Positions 28,985 through 38,816 of a stretch of DNA of 64,000 nucleotides are shown here, piece after piece. Within the stretch, counting starts at the first letter, position 1, and every line of letters starts with the position of its first letter. The translations under genes were made by a program, and so were the position numbers. The notes under the pieces were generated by a model that saw only the letters and a program-made list of their open reading frames with translations, had not been told where the DNA came from and ran no database searches. Source of the DNA: Tolypothrix sp. PCC 7712 (GTDB lineage Bacteria; Cyanobacteriota; Cyanobacteriia; Cyanobacteriales; Nostocaceae); NCBI RefSeq assembly GCF_025860405.1, contig NZ_CP063785.1, forward strand, positions 4,774,001-4,838,000, given 5' to 3'.

Positions 28985-31426
28985 ATGAAAGTAATATTTG
29001 CTGGCTTAGGCTTAATTGGTGCAATCTTCGTATCTAATATTTATAACAGTAATGTTTACGCTCAAGTAATTCCTGATAGCACTCTCAATACATCTGTCAC
29101 CGAGACTAATAACTATAACATCACCAACGGCAGCCGTGTCGGCAATAATTTATTTCATAGTTTTAGCCAATTCTCCGTTCCTAGCAACGGTTCAGCCGTT
29201 TTCAATAATGCCACAGATATCCAAAATATTTTTAGTCGCGTAACTGGTGGTAACGTTTCCAACATTAATGGTTCCATCCGCGCCCAAGGTAATGCCAATT
29301 TATTTTTAATCAACCCTGCCGGAATTATTTTTGGGCAAAATGCCAGCTTGAATATTGGTGGTTCATTTATAGGAACGACAGCCAATAGTATTAAATTTGC
29401 TGATGGAATTGAATTTAGTGCAGTGAATACTTCTGGTACATCCTTGTTGACAATGAGTGTACCAATTGGCTTGCAGATGGGACAAGTACCCGCAAATATT
29501 ACTGTTCAAGGTACAGGATCTGCCTTAATTATCGGTAACAGTCAGGCTCCTGTAATTCGCGTTCCTAGCCCAACCAAATTACAAGTACAGCCTGGAAAAA
29601 CTCTAGCACTGGTGGGTGGTAATCTGAGTTTAAATGGAGCTACCCTCAGTGCTGAACAAGGGCAAATAGAATTGGGTAGTTTAGGCGGTACCGGATTAGT
29701 TAGTTTAGTCCCCACTACTCTAGGCTATACATTGGAGTATGAGAATGATCAAAGTTTTGCTGACATTCAACTCATGCAGAAATCTCTTTTAGATGTCAGT
29801 GGTTTCAATTCCGGTTCTGTTCAAGTTCGGGGTAAAGAGATTCAATTTAGCGATCGCTCACTGATTTTGGCACAAAATTTCGGTAATCTCCCTGGTGGCA
29901 ACTTGCATCTTCAGTCATCCGCCGGAATTGATCTGACTGGTGCATTCAGCGGGATTCGGAGTGAAAACGTTGGCGTGGGTACTGGCGGGAATATCAGCGT
30001 CATTACTCCTCGATTAAGCATCCAGGAGGGAGGGCTATTAAGTAGCAATACTTATGGAGCATCTGCCAGTGGCAATATTCAGATCGATGCCACAAAACTA
30101 GACATATCTGGCTTCTCGCCCCTCAATTCAAATGGTAGTGTTATTAATACCAGTACATTAGGTTCTGGTAATGCTGGTAATATCTCCGTCAGTGGCGATA
30201 GTTTACTTATATCCGATGGTGGCGGACTCTCTTCAATATCGCGCGGTATTGGTTCCAGTGGTGAGGTGATGATTCGCAACCAGGATACTATTGTGCAGAG
30301 TAGCAGTAATTCCATCCTCAACACCAGAATTAGCTCAACCACCTTCAGCACTGGCAATGCTAAAACCTTGACGCTGGATACTGCTAGATTACGATTGATT
30401 AATGGGGGAACAATTGGTACAAGTTCATTTTTTGTCGGTCATGGAGGAGATATTCGGATTAATGCCACAGAATCTATTCAAGTTAGTGGTCGCAATCAGA
30501 TAAATCCGAGCGCCATTGCCTCCTCTAGCACGCGTCTAAACCCAGCATTACAAAAATTATTCGGCATTCCTAATAATAATCTGACTGCTGATGCAGGTAC
30601 AGTAAGTATCACAACGCCCTACCTATTACTAAAGGATGGCGGAACTGTGAGTGTGACCAATCAAGGTAGTGGCAATGGTGGGAGCATCAATATCACCGCA
30701 AATACTATCCAATTAAAAAATCAAGCTGTGTTCGAGGCACAGACAGCATCTGGTAATGGTGGTAACATTGGGTTACAAGTTGGCAAATTGTTACTATTGC
30801 GCGAGAGTAGCCAAATCACTGCAACAGCCCAAGGTAATGGGAATGGGGGTAATATTAGTATTGATGCACCCATCCTGGTGGGATTAGAAAACAGTGACAT
30901 CATTGCCAACGCCGTGCAAGGAAAGGGTGGCAACATTGCCATTACAACTCAAGGAATTATTGGTTTAGAGTTCCGTAATACCCTGACTCCCAGAGTTGAC
31001 CTGACCAATGACATTACTGCTAGTTCTGAATTTAACGTCAATGGCACAGTAGAAATTAATAACCTTGGTGTTGACCCCAATTCTGGTTTAGTGACATTAC
31101 CAGCAAATGTCAGCGATTCATCGCAGCAAATCGCTAGTGGTTGTTCTAATAATACTGGTAGTAGTTTTGTCGCTACAGGGCGGGGTGGAATCCCACAAAA
31201 TCCCACGCAAGATGTGAGGAGCGATCGCACTTGGTCTGATGTACGCGATATCTCTGCATTCTACAAAACTGGTAATGTGACTGCCCAAATACCGACAACA
31301 CCACAAGTTCTTATACAGGCTACTTCCTGGCATCGCAACGCAATGGGCAAAATTGAATTGGTTGCAGATAACTCTCCCAATCAGATGCAACCAGCATTAA
31401 CCTGTGCTGTTGTTCCTAAAATTTAA
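28985..31426 (+). CDS. Haemagglutinin-type exoprotein 6
   Basis: 813 aa. Signal peptide (MKVIFAGLGLIGAIFVSNIY..., cleavage near VYA|QV), TPS domain with NPAGIIFGQNASLNIGGS, and a middle like paralogue 1 (IELGSLGGTGLVSL, QKSLLDVSGFNSG). C-terminal cap with a slight change: RDISAFYKT instead of RDISAFHTT, and an insert LTPRVDLTNDITAS shared in form with paralogue 7. Ends LTCAVVPKI. Same presumed two-partner secretion and surface role. Confidence 0.85.
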   Translation: MKVIFAGLGLIGAIFVSNIYNSNVYAQVIPDSTLNTSVTETNNYNITNGSRVGNNLFHSFSQFSVPSNGSAVFNNATDIQNIFSRVTGGNVSNINGSIRAQGNANLFLINPAGIIFGQNASLNIGGSFIGTTANSIKFADGIEFSAVNTSGTSLLTMSVPIGLQMGQVPANITVQGTGSALIIGNSQAPVIRVPSPTKLQVQPGKTLALVGGNLSLNGATLSAEQGQIELGSLGGTGLVSLVPTTLGYTLEYENDQSFADIQLMQKSLLDVSGFNSGSVQVRGKEIQFSDRSLILAQNFGNLPGGNLHLQSSAGIDLTGAFSGIRSENVGVGTGGNISVITPRLSIQEGGLLSSNTYGASASGNIQIDATKLDISGFSPLNSNGSVINTSTLGSGNAGNISVSGDSLLISDGGGLSSISRGIGSSGEVMIRNQDTIVQSSSNSILNTRISSTTFSTGNAKTLTLDTARLRLINGGTIGTSSFFVGHGGDIRINATESIQVSGRNQINPSAIASSSTRLNPALQKLFGIPNNNLTADAGTVSITTPYLLLKDGGTVSVTNQGSGNGGSINITANTIQLKNQAVFEAQTASGNGGNIGLQVGKLLLLRESSQITATAQGNGNGGNISIDAPILVGLENSDIIANAVQGKGGNIAITTQGIIGLEFRNTLTPRVDLTNDITASSEFNVNGTVEINNLGVDPNSGLVTLPANVSDSSQQIASGCSNNTGSSFVATGRGGIPQNPTQDVRSDRTWSDVRDISAFYKTGNVTAQIPTTPQVLIQATSWHRNAMGKIELVADNSPNQMQPALTCAVVPKI

Positions 31427-31490
31427 TCATGTTATTGTTCATACCTTTATGGGAACTTTAACTCTAACGAGTTCAATTAAGGTATTCGTG

Positions 31491-33992
31491 ATGAGAATTA
31501 ACTACAAAGAATCAAATCTCTGGTTTCAATTGTTGTTAACAGCCTTGACCACTGGCTTGTTCACTTGGGACATATCATCAGCCTTGGCTCAGGTAACATC
31601 GGATGGCACAACTAACACTACTGTCAACGCCAATGGAAATGATTTTTTTATTCTCAATGGTATTGAGAAAGGAAATAATTTATTTCACAGCTTCAGTAAT
31701 TTCTCAGTACCGACAGGTGGCAGTGCCACCTTTGATTTAACCAATACGCCAAATATTATAACGATATTTAGCCGAGTCACAGGTGGTAATGTTTCTAATA
31801 TAGACGGGTTAATTCGGACGCTCAGTAGCAATAATAACCCAGTCAGTTTATTTTTGATGAATCCTTCGGGGATTATATTCGGGCCAAATGCCAGCCTAAA
31901 TATCGGTGGTTCCTTCGTCGGAACAACAGCAAGTAGTATTAAATTTAGCGATGGAACAGAATTTAGTGCAGTCAATTCCACTGAAGCACCGTTGTTAACC
32001 ATGAGTGTACCCGTGGGGTTGCAAATGGGGCAGAATCCAGGAAAAATTACTGTAGAAGGGAATGGACATCGCCTGACTAGCGGAATTTTTACCCCGGCAG
32101 ATCGCAGCAATAATCCTATTGAGTTACAAGTAGAGATAGGCAATACACTGATGCTCATCGGTGGTGCAGTTAATTTTTCCGGTGGGATTGTTAGCACTAA
32201 TGGAGGTGGACATCTAGAAGTAGGGAGTGTGAGCGAGAGTCAAGTCAAACTCAAACCTACTATTACAGGATGGCAGGGAGATTATTCAGCAGTACAAAAA
32301 TTCAACAATATCCACCTTGCAAACCAATCGCTGCTTGATGCCAGTGGTAGCAATGGCTCGATTCAACTGCAAGGGCGAAATATCAACTTGAGCGATGGTT
32401 CTGCGATTTTGCTGCAAAACTTAGACGCACAAACTTCTGGCGGAATTACACTCAAGGCAACTGAGTCCCTGAATCTCACGGGGAATATCACCGATGGCAG
32501 TATTGGAAGTATTATCCAAAGTGATAATTTAGGAACGGGTCAAATAGGTGATATAACCATCTCTGCCAAACAGCTATCCATCCAAAATGGTGGACAAATC
32601 GCTACCAAGATATTTAATCAAGGCTCTGGTGGCAATATTAAAGCCAATATTGCAGACTTAATCGTTTTAGATGGTTTTGCCCCCAGCAATGGTAACAAGT
32701 CTAGTTTGGCAACATACACATTGAGTTCTACCCATGCAGGCAATCTTACAGTCTCATCTGGCAACGTCAAGCTTTTGGATGGAGCTATTTTCTCTGTCAC
32801 CGCAGGTGCAGGAAAAAGTGGGATAGTGCAAATTAATGCAAAAGATCTAATCGAAATAGCGGGAAACAACCCTATCACACTTTCACCAACTACCATAGGT
32901 TCATCAACGGTAAGTTCTGGCAATGCCGATGATACATTAATCAACACATCCAGATTAGTGGTTCGAGATGGGGGATTTCTAGGGTCTACTACCCTGACTA
33001 CTGGTTCGGCTGGTAGTGTCATAATTAACGCTTCTGAGTACGTGCGTATTCAGGGTACAGCCGCAGGTTCAGTATTACCGAGCCGCATTGTTTCCAATGC
33101 CGAGATAGCCGATCCCATCACTCAAGCTGTCTTTGGATTCCCTCCCTTTCCCAAAGGTGACGCAGGTTCTCTCACTATTAACACACCTTCATTGCAGGTC
33201 AAAGATGGGGCATATGCATCTGTGCGAAACGAGGGACTCGGTAACGCGGGGGATTTGCGAATTAACGCTAACTCGATTTTTCTAGATAACCAAAGTAGTA
33301 TCACTGCATCAACCGCCTCTGGAAATGGCGGAAATGTCGGATTAAGTTTGCAAGATTATCTGTTAATGCGGCATGGTAGCTTTATTTCTGCTACTGCTGC
33401 GAGTACAGGGAATGGTGGGAACTTGTCAATTAATGCACCTGTGATTATTGGGTTAGAAAACAGCGATATCATCGCCAATGCTGTTCAAGGTCGTGGTGGC
33501 AATATTGACATCTCCACACAAGGTGTTATTGGTCTAGAGTTTCGCAATACCCTGACTCCTCGCACAGACCAAACAAATGATATCACTGCTAGTTCCCAGT
33601 TTAATGTCAACGGCACAGTAGACATTAATAATATTGGTGTTGACCCTAATTCTGGCTTAGTTGAATTACCTGCAAATGTAACTGATTCATCTAAGCTTAT
33701 TGCTACAGGTTGTTCTAATAACAATGGGAGTAGTTTTGTCGCCACAGGTCGGGGTGGGATACCAGAAAATCCCACTCAAGAAGTGAGGAGCGATCGCACT
33801 TGGTCTGATACCCGTGATATATCTGCGTTCCACAAAACACAATCAGTACCAGAGCAAATACCTACGAAACCACAAGTTCTTGTGCAAGCAACTGGCTGGC
33901 GACGTAACGCCAACGGCAAAATTGAGTTAGTTGCTAATCAATCACCTAGTCAGGTACAAGCAGCATTAACCTGTGCTGCAGTTGCTAAATAA
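31491..33992 (+). CDS. Haemagglutinin-type exoprotein 7
   Basis: 833 aa from the ATG at 31491, which gives a proper signal peptide (LLLTALTTGLFTWDISSALA|QV). An in-frame ATG at 31404 would add 29 residues and overlap paralogue 6, so I reject it. The TPS domain is longer by a few residues (TFDLTNTPNIITIFSRV; RTLSSNNNPVSLFLMNPSG), making it the most divergent N-terminus. The middle is like paralogue 3. Common cap ending LTCAAVAK. Last gene of the array. Confidence 0.85.
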   Translation: MRINYKESNLWFQLLLTALTTGLFTWDISSALAQVTSDGTTNTTVNANGNDFFILNGIEKGNNLFHSFSNFSVPTGGSATFDLTNTPNIITIFSRVTGGNVSNIDGLIRTLSSNNNPVSLFLMNPSGIIFGPNASLNIGGSFVGTTASSIKFSDGTEFSAVNSTEAPLLTMSVPVGLQMGQNPGKITVEGNGHRLTSGIFTPADRSNNPIELQVEIGNTLMLIGGAVNFSGGIVSTNGGGHLEVGSVSESQVKLKPTITGWQGDYSAVQKFNNIHLANQSLLDASGSNGSIQLQGRNINLSDGSAILLQNLDAQTSGGITLKATESLNLTGNITDGSIGSIIQSDNLGTGQIGDITISAKQLSIQNGGQIATKIFNQGSGGNIKANIADLIVLDGFAPSNGNKSSLATYTLSSTHAGNLTVSSGNVKLLDGAIFSVTAGAGKSGIVQINAKDLIEIAGNNPITLSPTTIGSSTVSSGNADDTLINTSRLVVRDGGFLGSTTLTTGSAGSVIINASEYVRIQGTAAGSVLPSRIVSNAEIADPITQAVFGFPPFPKGDAGSLTINTPSLQVKDGAYASVRNEGLGNAGDLRINANSIFLDNQSSITASTASGNGGNVGLSLQDYLLMRHGSFISATAASTGNGGNLSINAPVIIGLENSDIIANAVQGRGGNIDISTQGVIGLEFRNTLTPRTDQTNDITASSQFNVNGTVDINNIGVDPNSGLVELPANVTDSSKLIATGCSNNNGSSFVATGRGGIPENPTQEVRSDRTWSDTRDISAFHKTQSVPEQIPTKPQVLVQATGWRRNANGKIELVANQSPSQVQAALTCAAVAK

Positions 33993-34040
33993 TATAATTA
34001 GGTATTCAATTACAGAGTCTTTAAACTCAAGGATATTGCT

Positions 34041-34106
34041 ATGTCCTCCAGTGAATTTAGTTTAGCGAAAGCCAAACAAGTTTTTGGTTTAACTACATTT
34101 ATTTAG
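34041..34106 (+). pseudogene. N-terminal stub of a cyanobacterial hypothetical protein
   Basis: A 21-codon ORF starting MSSSEFSLAKAKQVFGLTT then closed by a stop. The opening resembles the first residues of a nuclease-like cyanobacterial hypothetical family (recalled, unchecked), of which the rest is missing. It lies between the last exoprotein and the repeat protein and is probably a remnant, though a real micro-peptide cannot be excluded. Confidence 0.35.
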
Positions 34107-34121
34107 TATCAACATTAATAA

Positions 34122-36593
34122 ATGGAAGAATTAATGCAACTCAGTCATCAATTAGCAATTGCAGCCGCCAATAATATCGATACGACACCAGAATTATTAA
34201 CAGAATTAGCAACTCATCAAGATATAAAAATTCGTCAAGCTATAGCCGGAAATCCTAATACACCTATAGATGTATTATTTCAACTAGCAGAAGAATTTCC
34301 TATAGAGTTTATTAAAAATCCGATTCTACCTTTATTACAGTTAGAAAATACTAATTTTTATACAACAATTCCCTATAGAGTTGTTCTAAATATTTTAGCT
34401 TCTGAAGATGCTCCTGAAGAATGGTTAATCGCCTTTGCCACTACTGGATATTATGATTATTTATTGGTAATTGTGCAAAATCCTCAAACCAGCAAGCAAG
34501 TACTGCAATTAGTGGCAGAAAATCAATATTGCAGTGATTATATTCGACGATTAATAGAAATGCATGTAAATATTGCCCAAGAAATGCCGTCAGGTTGGCA
34601 AGAATATGCAGATCATAAATTACAAGATATTCTTGATAGTATTGCATCTAGATTTTACAATACTGGAGAACTGGGATGTAATTCTTATAACAATGTTAAA
34701 GGAGAATATTATCAATTTACCTTTTGGCTATTGGGAATTGGGCCTAAGTTGCAACTTGCTAAAGCTTCAGAATATGTTCGGGAAGCTATCGCTAAATTTA
34801 GCGATACTCCCCCAGAATATTTACGAGAATTATTAAGTTTAAAAATTAAAATTACCACAATTATTGAAGTAGCCAAAAATAAAAACACACCTGTTGAATG
34901 TTTAATTGAACTTGTCAATCATAATTCTAGGGTAGTACGGGAAGCGGCGATGAGAAATCCTAGTTTACCAAGGTCAATAGTTAATAATTTTTTCCAAGAA
35001 CGATGTTTAGTAACAAATCCGCATACAGTAGTAGAAAAATTACGAGAACTATGTACGAGTAGATGGTCATTTATTCGCGCCAGAGTTGCAAAGCATCCAA
35101 ATTTAGAGTTAAGCGATTTAGAAAAATTAGCGCGATCGCCTGAATGGAGAATCAGGGTAGCTGTTGCTAGTCATCCTCGTGCTGATATGCATATACTCAA
35201 ACATCTTACTCAAGATAAAAGCATTCTAGTACGTCGAGCAGTGGCGTTAAATAGCCAAACACCTCAAGCCTCTCTGGAAAAATTATCGCGCGATCGCCAT
35301 GTCTATGTACGTGCTAATGTGGCTAAAAATCCTCATACCCCATCAGAGATTTTACTACTTCTTTACCAAGAGCAAGATAGGCGTATACTGCAAAATCTTG
35401 CTTTGAATCCAGCTACTCCACAAGAATTAAGAGCGCAATTACAATTACAGCATATTCAAAGCAAATCTAATTATATTTATCTCTGGCTGAGACTGTTTAG
35501 CGCCCCTTACAATTATCCAGGAATTGAAATAAAAGAACTACCTAGTCAAGAACAATATGACATAGCCGCAAGTGCAATTACACCAATCCCTCAATTATTG
35601 GAATTGATTAAGATTGTACCCGATGATATTTATTGGGAGGCGGTACATAATATTTGGCAACAAGTAGTTTGCAATCCCGATGTGTCTGCAGAATTATTAC
35701 TACAAATTTTAGATATTCGTAGTGTAGATATATATGCAGCCGTAGCTTCTCATCCCCATATATCCGATGAAATTTGCTACAAAATAGCCAACACAAAATT
35801 CAGAGACTTAAGTGGCTATAGACTGCGGTTACTAATGCTGCAAAATCCCAATATATCATTAGACTTTATAGAAAAGTCATTGTTTGATATAACTTCAGAA
35901 GTTCGCCAAACTGCATTAATCAAATACCAGGAAAAATTCGCCCATAACCATCATCAAAGCTTTTTTTTAGCATATAACGCAGCTATCAGCGAGCAGACTC
36001 CCATCGAAACATTAATTGAACTAGCCAAACATAAATCTGTACTGATTCGCGAAGCTGTTGCTCAAAACTCTCGCTTAGTAGCAGCATATAGTGATTTTGT
36101 CAAAGCTAGAAATTGTCTAAAAAGGCTAGCACAAGATAAAAATCAATCGGTGAGGCTAGCAGTTGCTAACAACATTAATACTCCAATTCCTATACTAGAA
36201 ATTCTGGCTAAAAATTATCAATATACGCCCGGTATATATACTCGTTATCAACGTCACCATAACCGTAAAGAACATAAAATTTTTGTAGTCGCAGTCAAAA
36301 AACTCATACAAATTGCTCCGGAAATCGCCAGTAAATATCTAGTTCAATATATAGAACCAAATTGTCGCACTATCGATTCAATACCATTTCGGTTAGCTAT
36401 TCTTCAAAATTTCCCAGTACCTAGCGAATATTTTTTACAAAGATTAAAAACATTATATTTATTTACTTGGTATGAACGTTATCTCATCGCCCAAAATCCG
36501 CAAACATCAACAGAAATTGTGCAAATTTTGGTGAAAGATAGCAATAGAGTTGTACGCGCCGCAGCAAAAGCAAGATTAAATGAAAAATCATAA
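34122..36593 (+). CDS. Large LRV/HEAT-like alpha-solenoid repeat protein
   Basis: 823 aa, no signal peptide. Tandem helical repeats of about 24 residues with the pattern VAxNPxTPxxxLxxLAxDxxxxVRxAV, for example VAKHPNLELSDLEKLARS, RIRVAVASHPRADMHILKHL, VRRAVALNSQTPQASLEKLS. This is the leucine-rich-repeat-variant (LRV) type, close to HEAT/ARM solenoids, and implies a protein-binding scaffold in the cytoplasm. Better repeats occur at about 60-130, 260-470 and 640-823; the middle (480-640) is more degenerate. Codon use is AT-richer than in the neighbouring exoproteins. No partner gene is evident. Confidence 0.75.
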   Translation: MEELMQLSHQLAIAAANNIDTTPELLTELATHQDIKIRQAIAGNPNTPIDVLFQLAEEFPIEFIKNPILPLLQLENTNFYTTIPYRVVLNILASEDAPEEWLIAFATTGYYDYLLVIVQNPQTSKQVLQLVAENQYCSDYIRRLIEMHVNIAQEMPSGWQEYADHKLQDILDSIASRFYNTGELGCNSYNNVKGEYYQFTFWLLGIGPKLQLAKASEYVREAIAKFSDTPPEYLRELLSLKIKITTIIEVAKNKNTPVECLIELVNHNSRVVREAAMRNPSLPRSIVNNFFQERCLVTNPHTVVEKLRELCTSRWSFIRARVAKHPNLELSDLEKLARSPEWRIRVAVASHPRADMHILKHLTQDKSILVRRAVALNSQTPQASLEKLSRDRHVYVRANVAKNPHTPSEILLLLYQEQDRRILQNLALNPATPQELRAQLQLQHIQSKSNYIYLWLRLFSAPYNYPGIEIKELPSQEQYDIAASAITPIPQLLELIKIVPDDIYWEAVHNIWQQVVCNPDVSAELLLQILDIRSVDIYAAVASHPHISDEICYKIANTKFRDLSGYRLRLLMLQNPNISLDFIEKSLFDITSEVRQTALIKYQEKFAHNHHQSFFLAYNAAISEQTPIETLIELAKHKSVLIREAVAQNSRLVAAYSDFVKARNCLKRLAQDKNQSVRLAVANNINTPIPILEILAKNYQYTPGIYTRYQRHHNRKEHKIFVVAVKKLIQIAPEIASKYLVQYIEPNCRTIDSIPFRLAILQNFPVPSEYFLQRLKTLYLFTWYERYLIAQNPQTSTEIVQILVKDSNRVVRAAAKARLNEKS

Positions 36594-36657
36594 AATTATC
36601 ACTATTAATGTAATATTCATTTGAAAGATGAGTAGCGGGGGCACGGCACCAGTAAGA

Positions 36658-36762
36658 TAAATTAGGAATGAGATTTTGCAGTTCTTTATCCACTGGGGTA
36701 TCGTCAGAATCGGGAAATTCTGCCGATGATGGCAGACAGTCAAGGGGGTTGTACTGTACCAT
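36658..36762 (-). pseudogene. Uma2-family (DUF820) endonuclease N-terminal remnant
   Basis: Minus-strand frame starting MVQYNPLDCLPSSAE and containing DSDDTPVDKELQNLIPNL, the characteristic start of one cyanobacterial Uma2 subfamily. After about 35 residues it runs into a dispersed repeat (GGTGCCGTGCCCCCGC on that strand) and homology ends. The nuclease core is absent. Confidence 0.55.
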
Positions 36763-36874
36763 GACAGTCTGGAATTAGTAATGGTAACCATATTTTAGGG
36801 TTAAAATAATCAAGCTCCTGAGAGTATCTACCTTTCAACGGTCACATTACGCCTGTTACAGATAACATTTATAT

Positions 36875-38641
36875 ATGAACGCTACACAAGAAAAACTCAA
36901 ACAACAATTTGCACAGGCCTTGGTGGCTGCGTTTGGCGCTGAGTATGCTGGCGTAGATCCGATTTTGGTGACTGCTAGCAATCCTAAGTTTGGTGATTAT
37001 CAGGCGAATGTGGCTTTATCCCTGAGTAAAAGGCTAGGAAAACAACCCAGACAAATTGCAACTGCGATCGCAGATAATTTAGATGTGTCAGAAATCTGCG
37101 AAGCACCAGAAATTGCTGGCCCGGGATTTATCAATCTCAAGCTGAAAACGTCATACCTGGAAGCACAAATCAACGCTATTCACGCTGATTCGCGATTAGG
37201 TGTACCCACCGCCAAAACACCACAGCGCGAAATTGTCGATTTTTCCAGCCCCAATATTGCTAAGGAAATGCACGTTGGGCATTTGCGCTCAACTATTATT
37301 GGTGATAGTATTGCCCGGATTTTGGAATTTCAGGGACATGATGTTTTGCGGTTAAACCATGTGGGTGATTGGGGTACTCAATTTGGGATGTTAATCACCT
37401 ACCTGCGGGAAGTTTACCCAGAAGCCTTGACTACTGCTAATGCTTTAGATATCGGCGATTTAGTCAGTTTTTACCGCAAAGCCAAGCAACGCTTTGATGC
37501 AGATGAAACATTCCAAGAGACAGCGAGACAGGAAGTTGTCAGATTACAAGCAGGTGCGGAAGATACAATCCATGCTTGGAAATTGCTGTGCGAACAATCA
37601 AGACAGGAATTTCAGGTAATTTATGATTTGCTAGATGTTCAGGTAACAGAACGGGGCGAGTCTTTCTACAACCCCTTACTACCAGGAATTGTGGAAGATT
37701 TAGAAAAATCTGGATTACTGGTAGAAAACCAAGGGGCGAAGTGTGTATTCTTGGAAGGGTTTACTAACAGAGAAGGTGAACCTTTGCCTTTGATTGTGCA
37801 AAAATCTGATGGTGGTTATAACTATGCAACAACAGATTTAGCCGCCCTGCGCTACCGAATTCAAAAAGATGAAGCGAAGCGCATAATTTATATAACAGAT
37901 GCTGGACAATCAAATCACTTTGCCCAATTCTTTCAAGTAGCACGCAAAGCCGGATGGATTCCCGATGATGTGGAATTGATTCATGTACCTTTTGGTTTGG
38001 TGCTTGGGAAAGATGGTAAGAAGTACAAAACTCGTTCAGGAGATACAGAACGGTTACGGGATTTGTTAGATGAAGCAGTTTCTCGTGCGCGTGCAGATTT
38101 AGAAGTGAGATTAAAAGAAGAAGGGCGCGAAGAAACTGAAGAATTCATTAATAAAGTTGCTGAGGTAGTTGGTATTAGTGCAGTTAAATATGCTGACTTA
38201 AGCCAAAACCGCACCAGTAACTATATTTTCAGCTATGATAAAATGCTGGATCTTAAAGGCAATACAGCACCTTATATGCTATATGCTTATGCACGGATTC
38301 AGGGAATTAGTCGCAAGGGTGATATTAACTTTGAGGAGTTAGGTGAAAATGTCAAAGTTCTGTTGCAACATGAAACAGAATTAGCACTGGCAAAATATTT
38401 ACTGCAACTCGATGAAGTTATTAATACTGTAGAGCAAGACTTAATGCCCAATCGGTTATGTGAGTATTTGTACGAACTGAGTAAGAAGTTTAATCAGTTT
38501 TATGACAAAGATCACGGTGTTCCGATACTAATTGCGGAGGAACCTTTGCGGACATCTCGTTTAGTTCTGTGTGATTTAACGGCTAGAACCCTCAAGTTAG
38601 GTTTATCACTGTTAGGAATTGAGGTGTTAGAAAGAATGTAG
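36875..38641 (+). CDS. argS: Arginyl-tRNA synthetase
   Basis: 588 aa, normal length. Class I synthetase charging tRNA-Arg with arginine in the cytosol. N-terminal Arg-tRNA-synthetase domain 1-90 (NPKFGDYQANVALSL), HIGH-type motif HVGH at 133-136 in KEMHVGHLRST, Rossmann core with NHVGDWGTQFGML, the KMSKS-equivalent region near GKDGKKYKTRSGDTERL, and the DALR anticodon domain at the end (LYELSKKFNQFYDKD). Preceded by 280 bp with only the Uma2 remnant and a dispersed repeat. Convergent with the kinase fusion downstream. Confidence 0.95.
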   Translation: MNATQEKLKQQFAQALVAAFGAEYAGVDPILVTASNPKFGDYQANVALSLSKRLGKQPRQIATAIADNLDVSEICEAPEIAGPGFINLKLKTSYLEAQINAIHADSRLGVPTAKTPQREIVDFSSPNIAKEMHVGHLRSTIIGDSIARILEFQGHDVLRLNHVGDWGTQFGMLITYLREVYPEALTTANALDIGDLVSFYRKAKQRFDADETFQETARQEVVRLQAGAEDTIHAWKLLCEQSRQEFQVIYDLLDVQVTERGESFYNPLLPGIVEDLEKSGLLVENQGAKCVFLEGFTNREGEPLPLIVQKSDGGYNYATTDLAALRYRIQKDEAKRIIYITDAGQSNHFAQFFQVARKAGWIPDDVELIHVPFGLVLGKDGKKYKTRSGDTERLRDLLDEAVSRARADLEVRLKEEGREETEEFINKVAEVVGISAVKYADLSQNRTSNYIFSYDKMLDLKGNTAPYMLYAYARIQGISRKGDINFEELGENVKVLLQHETELALAKYLLQLDEVINTVEQDLMPNRLCEYLYELSKKFNQFYDKDHGVPILIAEEPLRTSRLVLCDLTARTLKLGLSLLGIEVLERM

Positions 38642-38676
38642 AGTGTGACACGACTAAAATAGTGCATAAAAAAACT

Positions 38677-38731
38677 CTTGTGGGATGGGTGTCTCACCCG
38701 TCCAGGGCGGACAAGATGTCCACCCCACAAG
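38677..38731. terminator. Long hairpin between convergent argS and kinase gene
   Basis: Outer stem CTTGTGGG/CCCACAAG (38677-38684 with 38724-38731) enclosing GGGTGTCTCACCC and GGCGGACAAGATGTCC sub-stems; A-run before, A/T after. The same module (GGTGGACATCTTGTCC) recurs inside the MITE at 54748-54877, so it is a dispersed repeat probably serving as terminator. Confidence 0.5.
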
Positions 38732-38816
38732 AAAAATTATTGCAACATTTTAGCTGTGTCAATCCACTACAAACTTTGGCAAGATTTTGATACGTGAGGC
38801 CGATCGCATCGCCATA

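Noticed and set aside
31404..31490. Upstream ATG of exoprotein 7
   Set aside because: It overlaps exoprotein 6 and would bury the signal peptide behind 29 residues; the ATG at 31491 gives a normal signal peptide.
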